NCBI RefSeq assembly: GCF_045223415.1
Contig: NZ_JBEQZJ010000023.1
Location: 4,788 to 68,787, forward strand
DNA: 64,000 nucleotides
DNA from: Hoskinsella mucinilytica
Lineage (GTDB): Bacteria > Bacillota_I > Bacilli_A > Erysipelotrichales > Erysipelotrichaceae
Reading direction: 5' to 3'
Below the pieces are notes generated by a model, which saw nothing but the letters and a program-made list of their open reading frames with translations, had not been told where the DNA came from and made no database searches. This document shows, in pieces, positions 35,659-44,461 of this stretch. How positions within the stretch are numbered: the first letter of the stretch is position 1; every line of letters starts with the position of its first letter. The position numbers and the translations under genes are program-made.

Positions 35659-37077
35659 CTAATCCTTCCTTTTGATCAAAAGGTTGGGATACTGATATGC
35701 TCCCTCCACGATCTTCGTTTCTTGATTTTGTATGAGTGATGCTTCTACTTGCATCTTACGATCTCTTCCATAAACATAGATCAATATGGATCGAATATAA
35801 TCATCCATATCTTTCACACCGATATCCTGTAAACGCATCGCACCTTCATCCTTCAATTGTTCCATATAATAACGTGCAATACTCTCCTTGGTAAATAAGG
35901 AATAACGATCAAATCCGATTCGTTTTTCCAACTGTTCTTGATCCTGTGCTCGATCTTCGAATTCAAAGGTCAATACATTCTGAGGTTCTTTACGCTGACG
36001 TTTCGCAAAGGAATATACATCATCGGTATGAATAAACTGTGTCTTTTGTATATTTATGGTATCACTAACCACGGAACACATCTTTTCTGGTTCTTCTTTC
36101 ATATGATGAATTAATTCGACCAATTTTCCCTTTAATCCTTGATCACTATTGCATAAATATAGAATTCTTTGTTTCGCCAAACGACGATAATTTGCATCAC
36201 TTTCTACTAATTGCGCTGTTAATGTTTCAACGATTCCAAGATCATTATACATACCATACAGCATATCTTCGATACTTTTTCTTGCAGTTTCTCGATCTGC
36301 GACACGATAATGACTTGTAGCACTATCAATGACTTTTTCCTTTAATTCATTGTTGTATAATAGATTCTCTAATATGGTCGCAACAGGATTTTTAAAGCGC
36401 TTTAGACTATCTTCTACCAAGGTAGGAAAGACATACCCTTCTACGATATCACCATAATAGACATCAAAAAAATCATGATAGATTTTAGTAGATGCTTTTC
36501 TCACTTGTATCGCATAATAATCTTTTATTCGTGCGTTGGTCTGTTCTAGTGTAAGTATTAGTTCTTTGATATCTGCATAGGCATTTCGGATATGCTGATA
36601 ACTATCCTCAATTTTAAGAGGGTCCTCCATATCTTTTAATGAGGCATAAATACGTATCATATAACCAATCTGTTCTCGCTCTTTTATGATATCATTCACA
36701 AAGGTGATAAATACTCGTGTGTGATAGGGAAGAGAGACCATTTTCTTCATGGTATCCATATGCAAATCCACATTGATCCAAGTATGTTTTTCAAATAGAT
36801 GGAGTAAAAAACTGATATTCTTACCATAAACTTCTTTCTCTAGCCTTACTTCTTTTTCAATTAGAGAATATTCACTCTCTTCACTAAAATCAATTTCATA
36901 TTTTTGTTCTTCTACATACTCTTCTAACAGATCAACAAGCAGAGTGCGTTCCATACTCATGGACTGATTACGATAAATACATTCATGTATCTGTAACAAC
37001 AGTTCAACATAGATATCCCGGTTTCTTGATACCAGAATTGTAAAAAAAGATGGGTCTATTTTATCAAATAATGACAT
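35659..37077 (-). CDS. jetA: Wadjet kleisin-like subunit JetA (DUF5716-type)
   Basis: The 472-residue mainly helical protein begins MSLFDKIDPSFFTILVSRN, typical of the MukF-like JetA of Wadjet systems. Its central part is built of long helices and ends with a winged-helix-like region (RLQDIGVKDMDDYIRSILIYVYG). JetA bridges the JetC heads and recruits JetB and JetD. The DUF5716-like type suggests Wadjet type II, which I hold at moderate confidence. The ATG at 37077 has GGAGG six bases upstream. It is the first gene of the operon, behind a good sigma-A promoter. Confidence 0.82.
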   Translation of the reverse strand: MSLFDKIDPSFFTILVSRNRDIYVELLLQIHECIYRNQSMSMERTLLVDLLEEYVEEQKYEIDFSEESEYSLIEKEVRLEKEVYGKNISFLLHLFEKHTWINVDLHMDTMKKMVSLPYHTRVFITFVNDIIKEREQIGYMIRIYASLKDMEDPLKIEDSYQHIRNAYADIKELILTLEQTNARIKDYYAIQVRKASTKIYHDFFDVYYGDIVEGYVFPTLVEDSLKRFKNPVATILENLLYNNELKEKVIDSATSHYRVADRETARKSIEDMLYGMYNDLGIVETLTAQLVESDANYRRLAKQRILYLCNSDQGLKGKLVELIHHMKEEPEKMCSVVSDTINIQKTQFIHTDDVYSFAKRQRKEPQNVLTFEFEDRAQDQEQLEKRIGFDRYSLFTKESIARYYMEQLKDEGAMRLQDIGVKDMDDYIRSILIYVYGRDRKMQVEASLIQNQETKIVEGAYQYPNLLIKRKD

Positions 37078-37237
37078 CCTGTACCTCCATATCAATTCGT
37101 TCTTATATTTTACTATATTTTTGATGAAATATCTATGTATTCAAAAATGATTTCCATGAAGGAATGTGTCAAATCGAATGCAATCATAACCTGTTTTGTT
37201 ATCATGATTTAATATGGCAGTCCATGTATTGATATTT

Positions 37238-37266
37238 GTTATAAGAATGTAAAAAGTAATTCTCAA
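37238..37266 (-). promoter_or_regulatory. Predicted sigma-A promoter of jetABCD
   Basis: TTGAGA, exactly 17 bases, TATAAC on the minus strand, each one mismatch from consensus. It leaves a leader of about 150 bases before jetA, in which I see no conserved structure. The rest of the 310-base gap holds no gene. Confidence 0.55.
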
Positions 37267-37371
37267 AAATCTGAACTATCATCGTGAATGTAATAGATAA
37301 AATCTTAATGTTCTTTGATAGAAAGAAAAAGCGAAGTAACTCTTATTTTAACCTAGATGGTTTGAAACGCA

Positions 37372-37408
37372 AAACAAGGCAGAATCCTAATTGGACCCTG
37401 CCTTGTTT
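37372..37408 (-). terminator. Terminator overlapping the end of the recombinase-like gene
   Basis: AAACAAGGCAG and CTGCCTTGTTT form an 11-bp stem that encloses the stop codon, followed by TTTTGCGTTT on the minus strand. It closes the Hsp70-LRR-ABC operon. Confidence 0.65.
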
Positions 37409-37986
37409 GTTTTATTTAATTCTTCTTCCTTCCATTGATCTCGAATCATTTTGACATATTTATAATATGTGGATCGTTTCATCCCTATTTTCTCTCGATA
37501 ACTTTCATGATTCATCTCTTTTCTCATAATCATCTTTTGTACTTCTTCAAAATCTTCTGGTAGATTCAACTTAGGACGTCCATATGCACCTTCTCCCAGT
37601 TGTTTCTTCTCTAGTGCCTTCTGTATGCCTTCACGCTGTTTCACTGCCAAACGACGTTTCTTTGCACTTTCTACATAATCTAACATATCCAGTAACACAT
37701 CAATATCAATATCCTGATTTTCTTCCATCAGATGCAGCTTTGCACGTATCTCTTTCAACTCTGATAATCTGATTTTTAGTTCTTCTTCATCTGGTGAAAA
37801 CATAGAAAAAGATGGCACATAGAGCTTATCGAATTCTTTTAACGTTGCCACCAACTCTTTCCATTTTTCACTGTCTTTTGTTTCTTCATCATCGATGTAT
37901 ACCTGCTGTTTCTTGAATTTCAGCTTTTCTTCACACATCGTTATGATGTCATTGTTTTGATCTGTCAATGCGTAAAAATATTCCAT
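37387..37986 (-). CDS. Serine-recombinase-like protein without a recognisable catalytic serine
   Basis: The 199-residue protein has a C-terminal region like the resolvase DNA-binding end: VKQREGIQKALEKKQLGEGAYGRPKL followed by a helix-turn-helix (ESYREKIGMKRSTYYKYVKMI). The N-terminal ~80 residues follow the resolvase pattern only loosely. The position of the catalytic serine (normally YxRVSTxxQ) reads YALTDQNND, so strand cutting is doubtful. It starts 27 bases after the ABC permease gene with AGGTG upstream, so it may act as DNA-binding regulator of that operon. An eroded recombinase is the alternative. Confidence 0.6.
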   Translation of the reverse strand: MEYFYALTDQNNDIITMCEEKLKFKKQQVYIDDEETKDSEKWKELVATLKEFDKLYVPSFSMFSPDEEELKIRLSELKEIRAKLHLMEENQDIDIDVLLDMLDYVESAKKRRLAVKQREGIQKALEKKQLGEGAYGRPKLNLPEDFEEVQKMIMRKEMNHESYREKIGMKRSTYYKYVKMIRDQWKEEELNKTNKAGSN

Positions 37987-38013
37987 ACATCACCTGTTTC
38001 CTTTCTAATATCT

Positions 38014-38817
38014 TTATAATCCGTCTTTTTTCACTTTTCTTATTCCTAAATATGATATGAAAATAAAAAATGTGATAAACCCTAAAAGCACAAAAGTATT
38101 CTCAGCAAAATGATGCAGTGTTTTTTCATAATGCTCAGTCGCATTAAAAATCACTTCAATAGGTTCTTTTTTTGCTAAACTCTCAAAATCAGCGATACTG
38201 CCAAAAGTATCCATGCTCCATTTACTAATGGTTAAATTAGATAAAACACTTAGTTTTCCCTTAAGCTCAAATAACGTTCCAGGCAATATCATTTGAACAA
38301 CCAGTACAAACGGCATGAGTTCCATCGCAGTTACGCTGTTTTTAGCCAAAGAAGACAACATGAAACCCATGACATCAGATGTATAGATCGTCAAAAATAT
38401 GATTATAAAATATTCAATTGAAGTATGTGTAAAAATGCCTTTATCAGCATATGAGAATGTTATTATAAAAACTGCAATTACAATACAACTCTGTATAAAA
38501 CAGATAAAAAACTGAAACACCAGTTCAGATACTATGAATTCCCCTGCATGCATCCCATTTAAAAAATCATCTAATATCTTGTGTTTCGATGAGCAAACTA
38601 CTTGAATAGAATTAAATATTCCTAACCATATACATGCGCATATAAGAGTAAAGGCTCCCGATCTAGAAGCAGGATATGTTTTAAACATCTCATCTTTTAA
38701 AACGAAAGACATTAAAACAATCATCAGAAATGCAAGTATTATAAATTTAAATTGTCTATTATTCACCATTTCATAAAATCTAGATTTTAAAAGGATTTTT
38801 ATTTTCTTGAATTCCAT
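38014..38817 (-). CDS. ABC-2-type permease of the Hsp70/LRR-ABC module
   Basis: The 267-residue protein has six membrane helices in the ABC-2 order, with a long loop between helices 1 and 2 (KTYPASRSGAFT) and the pattern LMPFVLVVQMILPGTLFELKG before the final helix pair. It lies 8 bases downstream of the LRR-ATPase gene, which ends in ABCG-like sequence, so the two should form an ABCG-type exporter made of separate subunits. What it moves is unknown. AAGGAG sits five bases from the start. Confidence 0.8.
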   Translation of the reverse strand: MEFKKIKILLKSRFYEMVNNRQFKFIILAFLMIVLMSFVLKDEMFKTYPASRSGAFTLICACIWLGIFNSIQVVCSSKHKILDDFLNGMHAGEFIVSELVFQFFICFIQSCIVIAVFIITFSYADKGIFTHTSIEYFIIIFLTIYTSDVMGFMLSSLAKNSVTAMELMPFVLVVQMILPGTLFELKGKLSVLSNLTISKWSMDTFGSIADFESLAKKEPIEVIFNATEHYEKTLHHFAENTFVLLGFITFFIFISYLGIRKVKKDGL

Positions 38818-38825
38818 TTTTCTCC

Positions 38826-40745
38826 TTATTTTTTCATAGCTTTCTCTATATAGAATTTTGCTTTTTCGCTATTATCCAATATTTTAATAATATCACTATA
38901 ACTGTCTTTTTCATCCAAACCAAAATAGTTCTTAACCTGATCTGTTTTACCAAAATAAACAATTCTTCCGATCCTTTTTTCGTCAACTGCTACTACTAGG
39001 ATTTTGTTAAATATTTTTTCAAATTCCAGATAGGTATCATTTTCTTTCACATTTTTAGGATGATGGCTTACAACTGCCACAATACAGCCTTCCTCTGCTT
39101 TTTCTTTTAATTGTAAAAATAATTGACTTGCGAACGGTTCATCGAGACCAGAATCTGGCTCATCCAATATATAAAGATAACTGTTACACATATCAGCAAT
39201 CGCCATGACCAGTCTTTTTTTCTCACCGCCACTTAAATTTTCTACTCTCTTTTCTAGCAGACTTTTTAAATTGTATTTATTAATAACCTCATTAAATTTA
39301 TCCTCAGACAAGCGAATACCTCTCAGTTCAAGTTTCTTGTCTATTTCCTGTTTGACTTTCAAATCCGGACTGGATAAAGAAAACTGTGGGGCAAACGTTA
39401 AAAATTTCTCAAATCCATTTTTTCCATTTCGGAGTTCATATTTTTCTTCCTGTCCATCTTGACGTATGATTAATGTAGATACCACATGTTTTTGATAGGA
39501 TAGTCCAAATGTGCCCTTCAGTAATGTTGATTTTCCCGATCCGGATCCTCCCATAATAAAAACCATATCTCCAGCAGCTAATGAGAAGTCCACATCCTTG
39601 AGAAGGATTCTTTTTTTTCCACCATTTCCACATATCTTTTCTGCTTTCGTATGGAATGTAATGTTTTTTTTGTATTCTCTGTTCTTGTTTTCGATGTTTA
39701 ACTGAATTGCTTCTCTTGTTATTCTTCCATAGCTTACATTTGATCGTTTACAATAATTTTCAACATAACTCGAATTAGAAAATACAACTATATGCTGCTC
39801 CAAAATCTGACAAGAGTAAAAAACATTTTCACCAATGTATTCAACACTATCAGGTATCTTAATTTTAGTTAAAGGGTTTGCCATAAACGCCCTGTCGCCA
39901 ATTATTTTAAGACTCTTAAAAAACACTGCTGATTTTAAAGAAGCGTTAATAAATGCTTCCTCTCCTATCATCTCTACATCCCCATAAAATCGACACAAAC
40001 CCAATTTTTCACAATCACAAAACGCTCGTTTTTTTATTGTGATATTCCCATATAGACATACTTCTTCTAATTCTTTACAACCTTCAAAAGCTTTTTCATC
40101 TATCACAACTATATCTGCATTGATTACCAATTTTTTGAGTTTTACGTTTTCTTTAAATTCATCCTTTTTTATATGAATTTTGAATGATTTTAATGATAAA
40201 GTGCCTTTATCGTCAATTCGATCATCTACTACCGATTTTTTTATACTCAACTGTTTATAACGCAATTTATTTTCTTTACAATAATTAATATAGTAATCAT
40301 TGAAGTAAAATAATAACTCAATTTTAGTTTCTCTTGTTCCACATTCTTGAAATGCCGCATCACCAATAAAGGTAATGTTAGCAGGGAGATATAATTTCTC
40401 AATCAAACACCCAAAAAAGGAATAATTTCCTATATAGCGTAAAGAATTTGGAAATTCTATCGCAGAAATATTTGTACCAATAAATGCATAATCACCGATA
40501 TATTCAAGATTGCATGGCAATTCTATAGATTTCAATGCCTTACAATTTTCAAAAGCTGAATTTTCTATCTTCTTGATGTTTTTTCCTAAAATGATTTTTT
40601 CTAAGTTCTCACAATTTTTAAAACAACCTTTACTGATTACTTCTATGTTAGAAGAGAGTTCCACTTCTTTAAAATGTTGATTCTTAAATTCTTCTTTTTT
40701 TAATATGCTGACTTCTTGCGGAATTTTCAAGATATCATTTCTCAT
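38826..40745 (-). CDS. Leucine-rich-repeat (BspA/LRR_5) domain fused to ABCG-type ATPase
   Basis: The 639-residue protein has no signal peptide. Residues ~15-345 contain BspA-type repeats, e.g. CFKNCENLEKIILGKNIKKI, SAFENCKALKSIELPCNLEYI and AFEGCKELEEVCLYGNITI. Residues ~350-639 form an ABC ATPase: Walker A GGSGSGKST near 398, signature LSGGEKKR near 503, Walker B ILDEPDSGLDEP near 527, H-loop VSHH, and the ABCG hallmark IVYFGKTDQVKNYFG near the end. LRR_5 domains are usually extracellular, so a cytosolic one on a transporter ATPase is unusual. It may recognise clients or the Hsp70. The start overlaps the GrpE-like gene by 11 bases. Confidence 0.85.
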   Translation of the reverse strand: MRNDILKIPQEVSILKKEEFKNQHFKEVELSSNIEVISKGCFKNCENLEKIILGKNIKKIENSAFENCKALKSIELPCNLEYIGDYAFIGTNISAIEFPNSLRYIGNYSFFGCLIEKLYLPANITFIGDAAFQECGTRETKIELLFYFNDYYINYCKENKLRYKQLSIKKSVVDDRIDDKGTLSLKSFKIHIKKDEFKENVKLKKLVINADIVVIDEKAFEGCKELEEVCLYGNITIKKRAFCDCEKLGLCRFYGDVEMIGEEAFINASLKSAVFFKSLKIIGDRAFMANPLTKIKIPDSVEYIGENVFYSCQILEQHIVVFSNSSYVENYCKRSNVSYGRITREAIQLNIENKNREYKKNITFHTKAEKICGNGGKKRILLKDVDFSLAAGDMVFIMGGSGSGKSTLLKGTFGLSYQKHVVSTLIIRQDGQEEKYELRNGKNGFEKFLTFAPQFSLSSPDLKVKQEIDKKLELRGIRLSEDKFNEVINKYNLKSLLEKRVENLSGGEKKRLVMAIADMCNSYLYILDEPDSGLDEPFASQLFLQLKEKAEEGCIVAVVSHHPKNVKENDTYLEFEKIFNKILVVAVDEKRIGRIVYFGKTDQVKNYFGLDEKDSYSDIIKILDNSEKAKFYIEKAMKK

Positions 40746-41517
40746 ATTTGCTCTTTGCTTCTCTTATTCTAACATACGCTTTTCTTAATACTTTATCTTC
40801 AAATTCGAAGCCAGGATTAAGTATTTCCACAACAATATAATCAAACTTTTCGAAATCGTAGGTTTCTTTTATATCAAACTCCATTTTATGAGGATCAAAT
40901 GGTTCATTTATCTGAGGATTTATTTCTTTGATATCAAACAGTTTTATTTTCTGCCTTAACAAGTCTCTATGACCGGTTAATCTGTCAGACACATTTTCTA
41001 ATTTTAAACTGCCTTCACAAGTATTGTTTAAAATCAGCTCTATGGAATCCAATAATTCAATCATTCCATATAATTGTGTTTCTTTATAACTCTCTTTTAA
41101 TTGATTCAAATCTTTCGCAATCGTTTTCATAATGGTCTTATAAGCAGATTCTTCCAATTTGTTTCTTAACAAATTTTCAAACATTTCTATTGTTAACCTC
41201 ATATCATCTTTTTCTTTAGCAATATCAAAATATCTGCTTTCATATGATATAAACGATTTTATCAGTTTTGTATATTCTATACATTCTTTATTTTCATTGT
41301 TTTCCACATGATCGTCTTTATTAATATGCATAGATTTAGATGGTGCATCATCCAAAGGAAGTGTTTCTTGTTGCACTTTTGAATCTAGCTTTTCATACTC
41401 TAAGCCCTCTTCATCTATAAACTCATTAAAACTATTGCCTTTTAATTGCTTTCTTTTAGACATCTTTTTTCTTTTTCCTTTACATTTAATCATTTTTTCC
41501 TTAAAAAGCTCAATCAT
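40735..41517 (-). CDS. GrpE-like nucleotide exchange factor (divergent)
   Basis: The 260-residue protein has a basic then acidic N-terminus, a central coiled-coil-like helical region (residues ~80-190), and a C-terminal beta domain like GrpE: NEPFDPHKMEFD, then FDYIVVEILNPGFEFEDKVLRKAYVRIRE. In GrpE this end reads FDP..HEA and GY...RVLRPA.V.V. It overlaps the Hsp70 gene by 8 bases. GrpE proteins release ADP from DnaK, so it likely serves the dedicated Hsp70 upstream. The start is uncertain: codons 1, 9 (41493) and 19 (41463) are all possible. Confidence 0.72.
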   Translation of the reverse strand: MIELFKEKMIKCKGKRKKMSKRKQLKGNSFNEFIDEEGLEYEKLDSKVQQETLPLDDAPSKSMHINKDDHVENNENKECIEYTKLIKSFISYESRYFDIAKEKDDMRLTIEMFENLLRNKLEESAYKTIMKTIAKDLNQLKESYKETQLYGMIELLDSIELILNNTCEGSLKLENVSDRLTGHRDLLRQKIKLFDIKEINPQINEPFDPHKMEFDIKETYDFEKFDYIVVEILNPGFEFEDKVLRKAYVRIREAKSKYEK

Positions 41518-43009
41518 AATTAAATACCTTTATTTCAAATCTCTGATCATCATGATGATCACTGTGCACTTCAAGACTTAACAATCCCATTTCATCCAAT
41601 GTATAAACAACATTCATTTTAGTTCCCATTGGAACAGAATATTTAAATTTAAATATAAATGCTTTCAAAAGTTTTTGTGAGTTTAAATCACTATATACTT
41701 CACCATCTTCCCTAACATCTCCTTCATATATTTTATACGATACATAGTCTCCGTCCTGATTGGTGAAATAGATATCTTTTTTTTCTAATGGCAATGTTTC
41801 ATTGAAATAGATTACATTTTTTATTTTATTGATGCCTAATTCTTGAATAAATAAATTTGTCCCATAACTATGATTTGTCTTTAAAACCGTTGTAATATTG
41901 TTATCCTCTTTATAAAGAATATCCCCAAATGCTACCGATGATTCTGGATAATGTAAATTCATTTTCATACCAGGAAAGTTCTTGCTTAACTGCTCTTTTA
42001 CCATTGGCATATAAGTGCTTCCACCACACAATATCAATTGGTTTATCTCACAGTCAGCATTGTTTTGTATTATTTTTTTACAAATATCTATCGTTTCATC
42101 CATTAAATATTTTGTTATTGATTCAAATTCTGTTCTATTAATTTTCAAAGAATATCCACATTCAAGAGACAAAACAATTTCTTCATCATCACTTAATCTT
42201 TTCTTAAGATTTTCAATCTTGATTAAAAACTTTGAATATTCTCTGCTCTCTTCTTTTATGCTTTGAACTTCTTTTTTTTGGTCCTCTGCTAAACATTCTG
42301 ATTCCAACCTTTTCAAAACATACTCAGCAAGCAATTGGTCCCATTGGTCTCCGCCTAGTTTTTTCTTTCCCATATGATCCACTACTTTAAGCATGTTAGA
42401 ATCTGTATCTCTGTGAACAATCGCTACATCAAAAGTTCCACCTCCAAGGTCATAAACCAGTACATTATCACTCACTTTTATATTTTTTTCTTGCATAATA
42501 TAAAAATAATGTATTGCTGCCGCTACAGGTTCTTCAATCATTGCAATCACTTTTATCTTATAAACAGTAGAGTTCTTTACATAAATTTCTTCTACTGCCT
42601 TTTTTATTTTTGTTTTATAATCTTCAGAGAAGCCAACTGGAAAAGAAAGAACAACTTCATCAACTGCGTCCTCATACATACTTTCCAATTTGATATTTGC
42701 TACATTATTAATAAGATACTCTATATATTTTCGAACAATATACGTTTTTTCAAAAGATTTCCCATCAATATTTATAAATTTATCTCCTTCAAGCATTCCC
42801 TTAATAGATTTAATTACATAATTAGGCAATGTAGAGATATAATCATTACATTTTTCTCCATATAATTCTCCTATATTCTGTTTGAAGAAAAATAAAGAAG
42901 GTTCCGGTTTATTTGATTTCATGATATTCATCAAACCGTTATCTCCTTCTTTACTATAAAAAGCGCAGTATGAGTTTGTCGTTCCAAAGTCTATTCCAAT
43001 CCTTGACAT
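41510..43009 (-). CDS. Hsp70-family chaperone with short C-terminus
   Basis: The 499-residue protein has a complete Hsp70 nucleotide-binding domain: phosphate 1 GIDFGTTNSYC, phosphate 2 VLVYDLGGGTFDVAIV near residue 193, connect motif EEPVAAAIHY, and adenosine motif LILCGGSTYMPM near 335. A beta-sandwich-like region of ~120 residues follows, but the alpha-helical lid and a DnaK-type tail are absent. It is too divergent and too short to be the housekeeping DnaK. It starts 24 bases after the LCP gene, with GAGGGAG upstream, and no terminator is seen between, so it may be read from the capsule transcript. Confidence 0.88.
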   Translation of the reverse strand: MSRIGIDFGTTNSYCAFYSKEGDNGLMNIMKSNKPEPSLFFFKQNIGELYGEKCNDYISTLPNYVIKSIKGMLEGDKFINIDGKSFEKTYIVRKYIEYLINNVANIKLESMYEDAVDEVVLSFPVGFSEDYKTKIKKAVEEIYVKNSTVYKIKVIAMIEEPVAAAIHYFYIMQEKNIKVSDNVLVYDLGGGTFDVAIVHRDTDSNMLKVVDHMGKKKLGGDQWDQLLAEYVLKRLESECLAEDQKKEVQSIKEESREYSKFLIKIENLKKRLSDDEEIVLSLECGYSLKINRTEFESITKYLMDETIDICKKIIQNNADCEINQLILCGGSTYMPMVKEQLSKNFPGMKMNLHYPESSVAFGDILYKEDNNITTVLKTNHSYGTNLFIQELGINKIKNVIYFNETLPLEKKDIYFTNQDGDYVSYKIYEGDVREDGEVYSDLNSQKLLKAFIFKFKYSVPMGTKMNVVYTLDEMGLLSLEVHSDHHDDQRFEIKVFNYD

Positions 43010-43033
43010 ATTATTTTTCTCCCTCTCTGATTT

Positions 43034-44458
43034 TTAAACCAGTTTTTTTGTTTGAATTATTCGACCCTTTACTTTCTCTATCTCTCCATCTGCCGGATAA
43101 AAGTAATACAGATAATCAGCTGTCCTTACCTCATCCATATGCCACTTATACTCCCCTTCTATGCTGTGTACTTCCATATTCTGTAACTGTGGCAATAAAT
43201 CTATTACCAACATACACGCATCACAGAAATCACTTTTAGGAAGGTTAGTTGTAAAGTTATTTGATATACTATCAATTACTTTCATCGCATGATCATAGCT
43301 TGGCTCTTCTCCAAACTTGGTGAAGATTGCCTTGATCAACTCCATCTGTTGATAGCCTCTGCTTCGTTCATTTAATGGCAAAGATTTTCGCTCACGTGCA
43401 AATGCCAATGCTTGTTTCCCATTCACATAGTTCATTCCTTCATTGATGGTGAATCCTCCAGGAGTATAAGTATAATGACTATACACATCCACACCACCCA
43501 ATGCATCCACAAGGTCCATCAAACCTGTAAAATTCATCTTCACATAATAGTTGATATCAATATCTAATGCCTGCTCTATACTTGCGATAGAGGATTCTAC
43601 TCCTCCCCACCATCCGCTATAGGATAACTTACTAGAAGCATCTTTTACTGGAATATAGACAAATAAATCTCGTGGTACAACCTGTAGATTGACTTTCTTT
43701 GTTGTTGGATTGATGGTTAAAAGGATATTCACATCGCCTCTTCCTGTAGATCCAACATCATTGATTCCTGATAGATCAGTACCACAAATATAGAGAGTAA
43801 AAGGATCTTTTGTAATATCTACATGTTTTGCTTGTGCCTGTTTCATTTCTACTTTCTTTTCGAAGATGACTTTGATTTCTTTATCCAAATCTGTTGTTTC
43901 TTCCTCTAATTCACTTCTTCCAATAGAGGTCAATACCATCAGATCTACCTTATTGTTCTTTAGTAGCTCATAACTTTTCTTGGTGCTTTCTACAGGCATC
44001 AAATTCTTTAATACGATCTTATGTTCATCTAAGATTTCTTTTGCATAATCATATCCATTACTATCATTTTGATCATATGCCATTTGATAGGATGTAAAGT
44101 TAGATAAAGTAGATATCTTACTGTCTGCTTTTGCGATGATTTGAATGGTTTGATATTCTGTTGTATCTGACAGCTTATTTGTGACTGTGTTGACTTTATG
44201 TAACGCTAGACTGCACACTAAAAGTAGGATGCATAGAATGATTTGTAATATACAAGTGAGTTTTGGCTTTTTGAATTGAACCAGAAAAAGTATCACAGTA
44301 CATAAAAAAGTGATGAAAAGCATTATCAATGCATAGGATACTTTATACTGAAACAATGAGTAAACTGCATAAAACATGATACACATTAATACCAAAGTCA
44401 ATCCTAAAATCACTTTATACAAAAATCCTGATTTCAATTTTTGAAGATAGCTTTTCAT
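43034..44458 (-). CDS. LytR-CpsA-Psr (LCP) family glycan ligase with extra membrane region
   Basis: The 474-residue protein has three N-terminal membrane helices, a ~130-residue accessory region resembling a binding-protein fragment, and a C-terminal LCP domain with CGTDLSG, VPRDLFVYIP, LVDALGGVDVYS and the arginine-rich FARERKSLPLNERSRGYQQ. LCP enzymes transfer polyprenyl-linked glycans to peptidoglycan on the outer face of the membrane. As the last capsule gene it would anchor the finished polymer. It begins directly after the CapG-like gene. Confidence 0.9.
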   Translation of the reverse strand: MKSYLQKLKSGFLYKVILGLTLVLMCIMFYAVYSLFQYKVSYALIMLFITFLCTVILFLVQFKKPKLTCILQIILCILLLVCSLALHKVNTVTNKLSDTTEYQTIQIIAKADSKISTLSNFTSYQMAYDQNDSNGYDYAKEILDEHKIVLKNLMPVESTKKSYELLKNNKVDLMVLTSIGRSELEEETTDLDKEIKVIFEKKVEMKQAQAKHVDITKDPFTLYICGTDLSGINDVGSTGRGDVNILLTINPTTKKVNLQVVPRDLFVYIPVKDASSKLSYSGWWGGVESSIASIEQALDIDINYYVKMNFTGLMDLVDALGGVDVYSHYTYTPGGFTINEGMNYVNGKQALAFARERKSLPLNERSRGYQQMELIKAIFTKFGEEPSYDHAMKVIDSISNNFTTNLPKSDFCDACMLVIDLLPQLQNMEVHSIEGEYKWHMDEVRTADYLYYFYPADGEIEKVKGRIIQTKKLV

Positions 44459-44461
44459 AAT

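Noticed and set aside
42374..42865. 163-codon plus-strand open frame inside the Hsp70 gene
   Set aside because: It lies antisense to a clearly conserved Hsp70 coding region, is full of I/F/Y/N codons expected from the opposite strand, and has no ribosome site.
26640..43009. Duplicate of the tRNA-Leu 3' end as an integrase attachment site
   Set aside because: I did not find a second copy of the tRNA 3' sequence downstream, and no tyrosine integrase gene is present.
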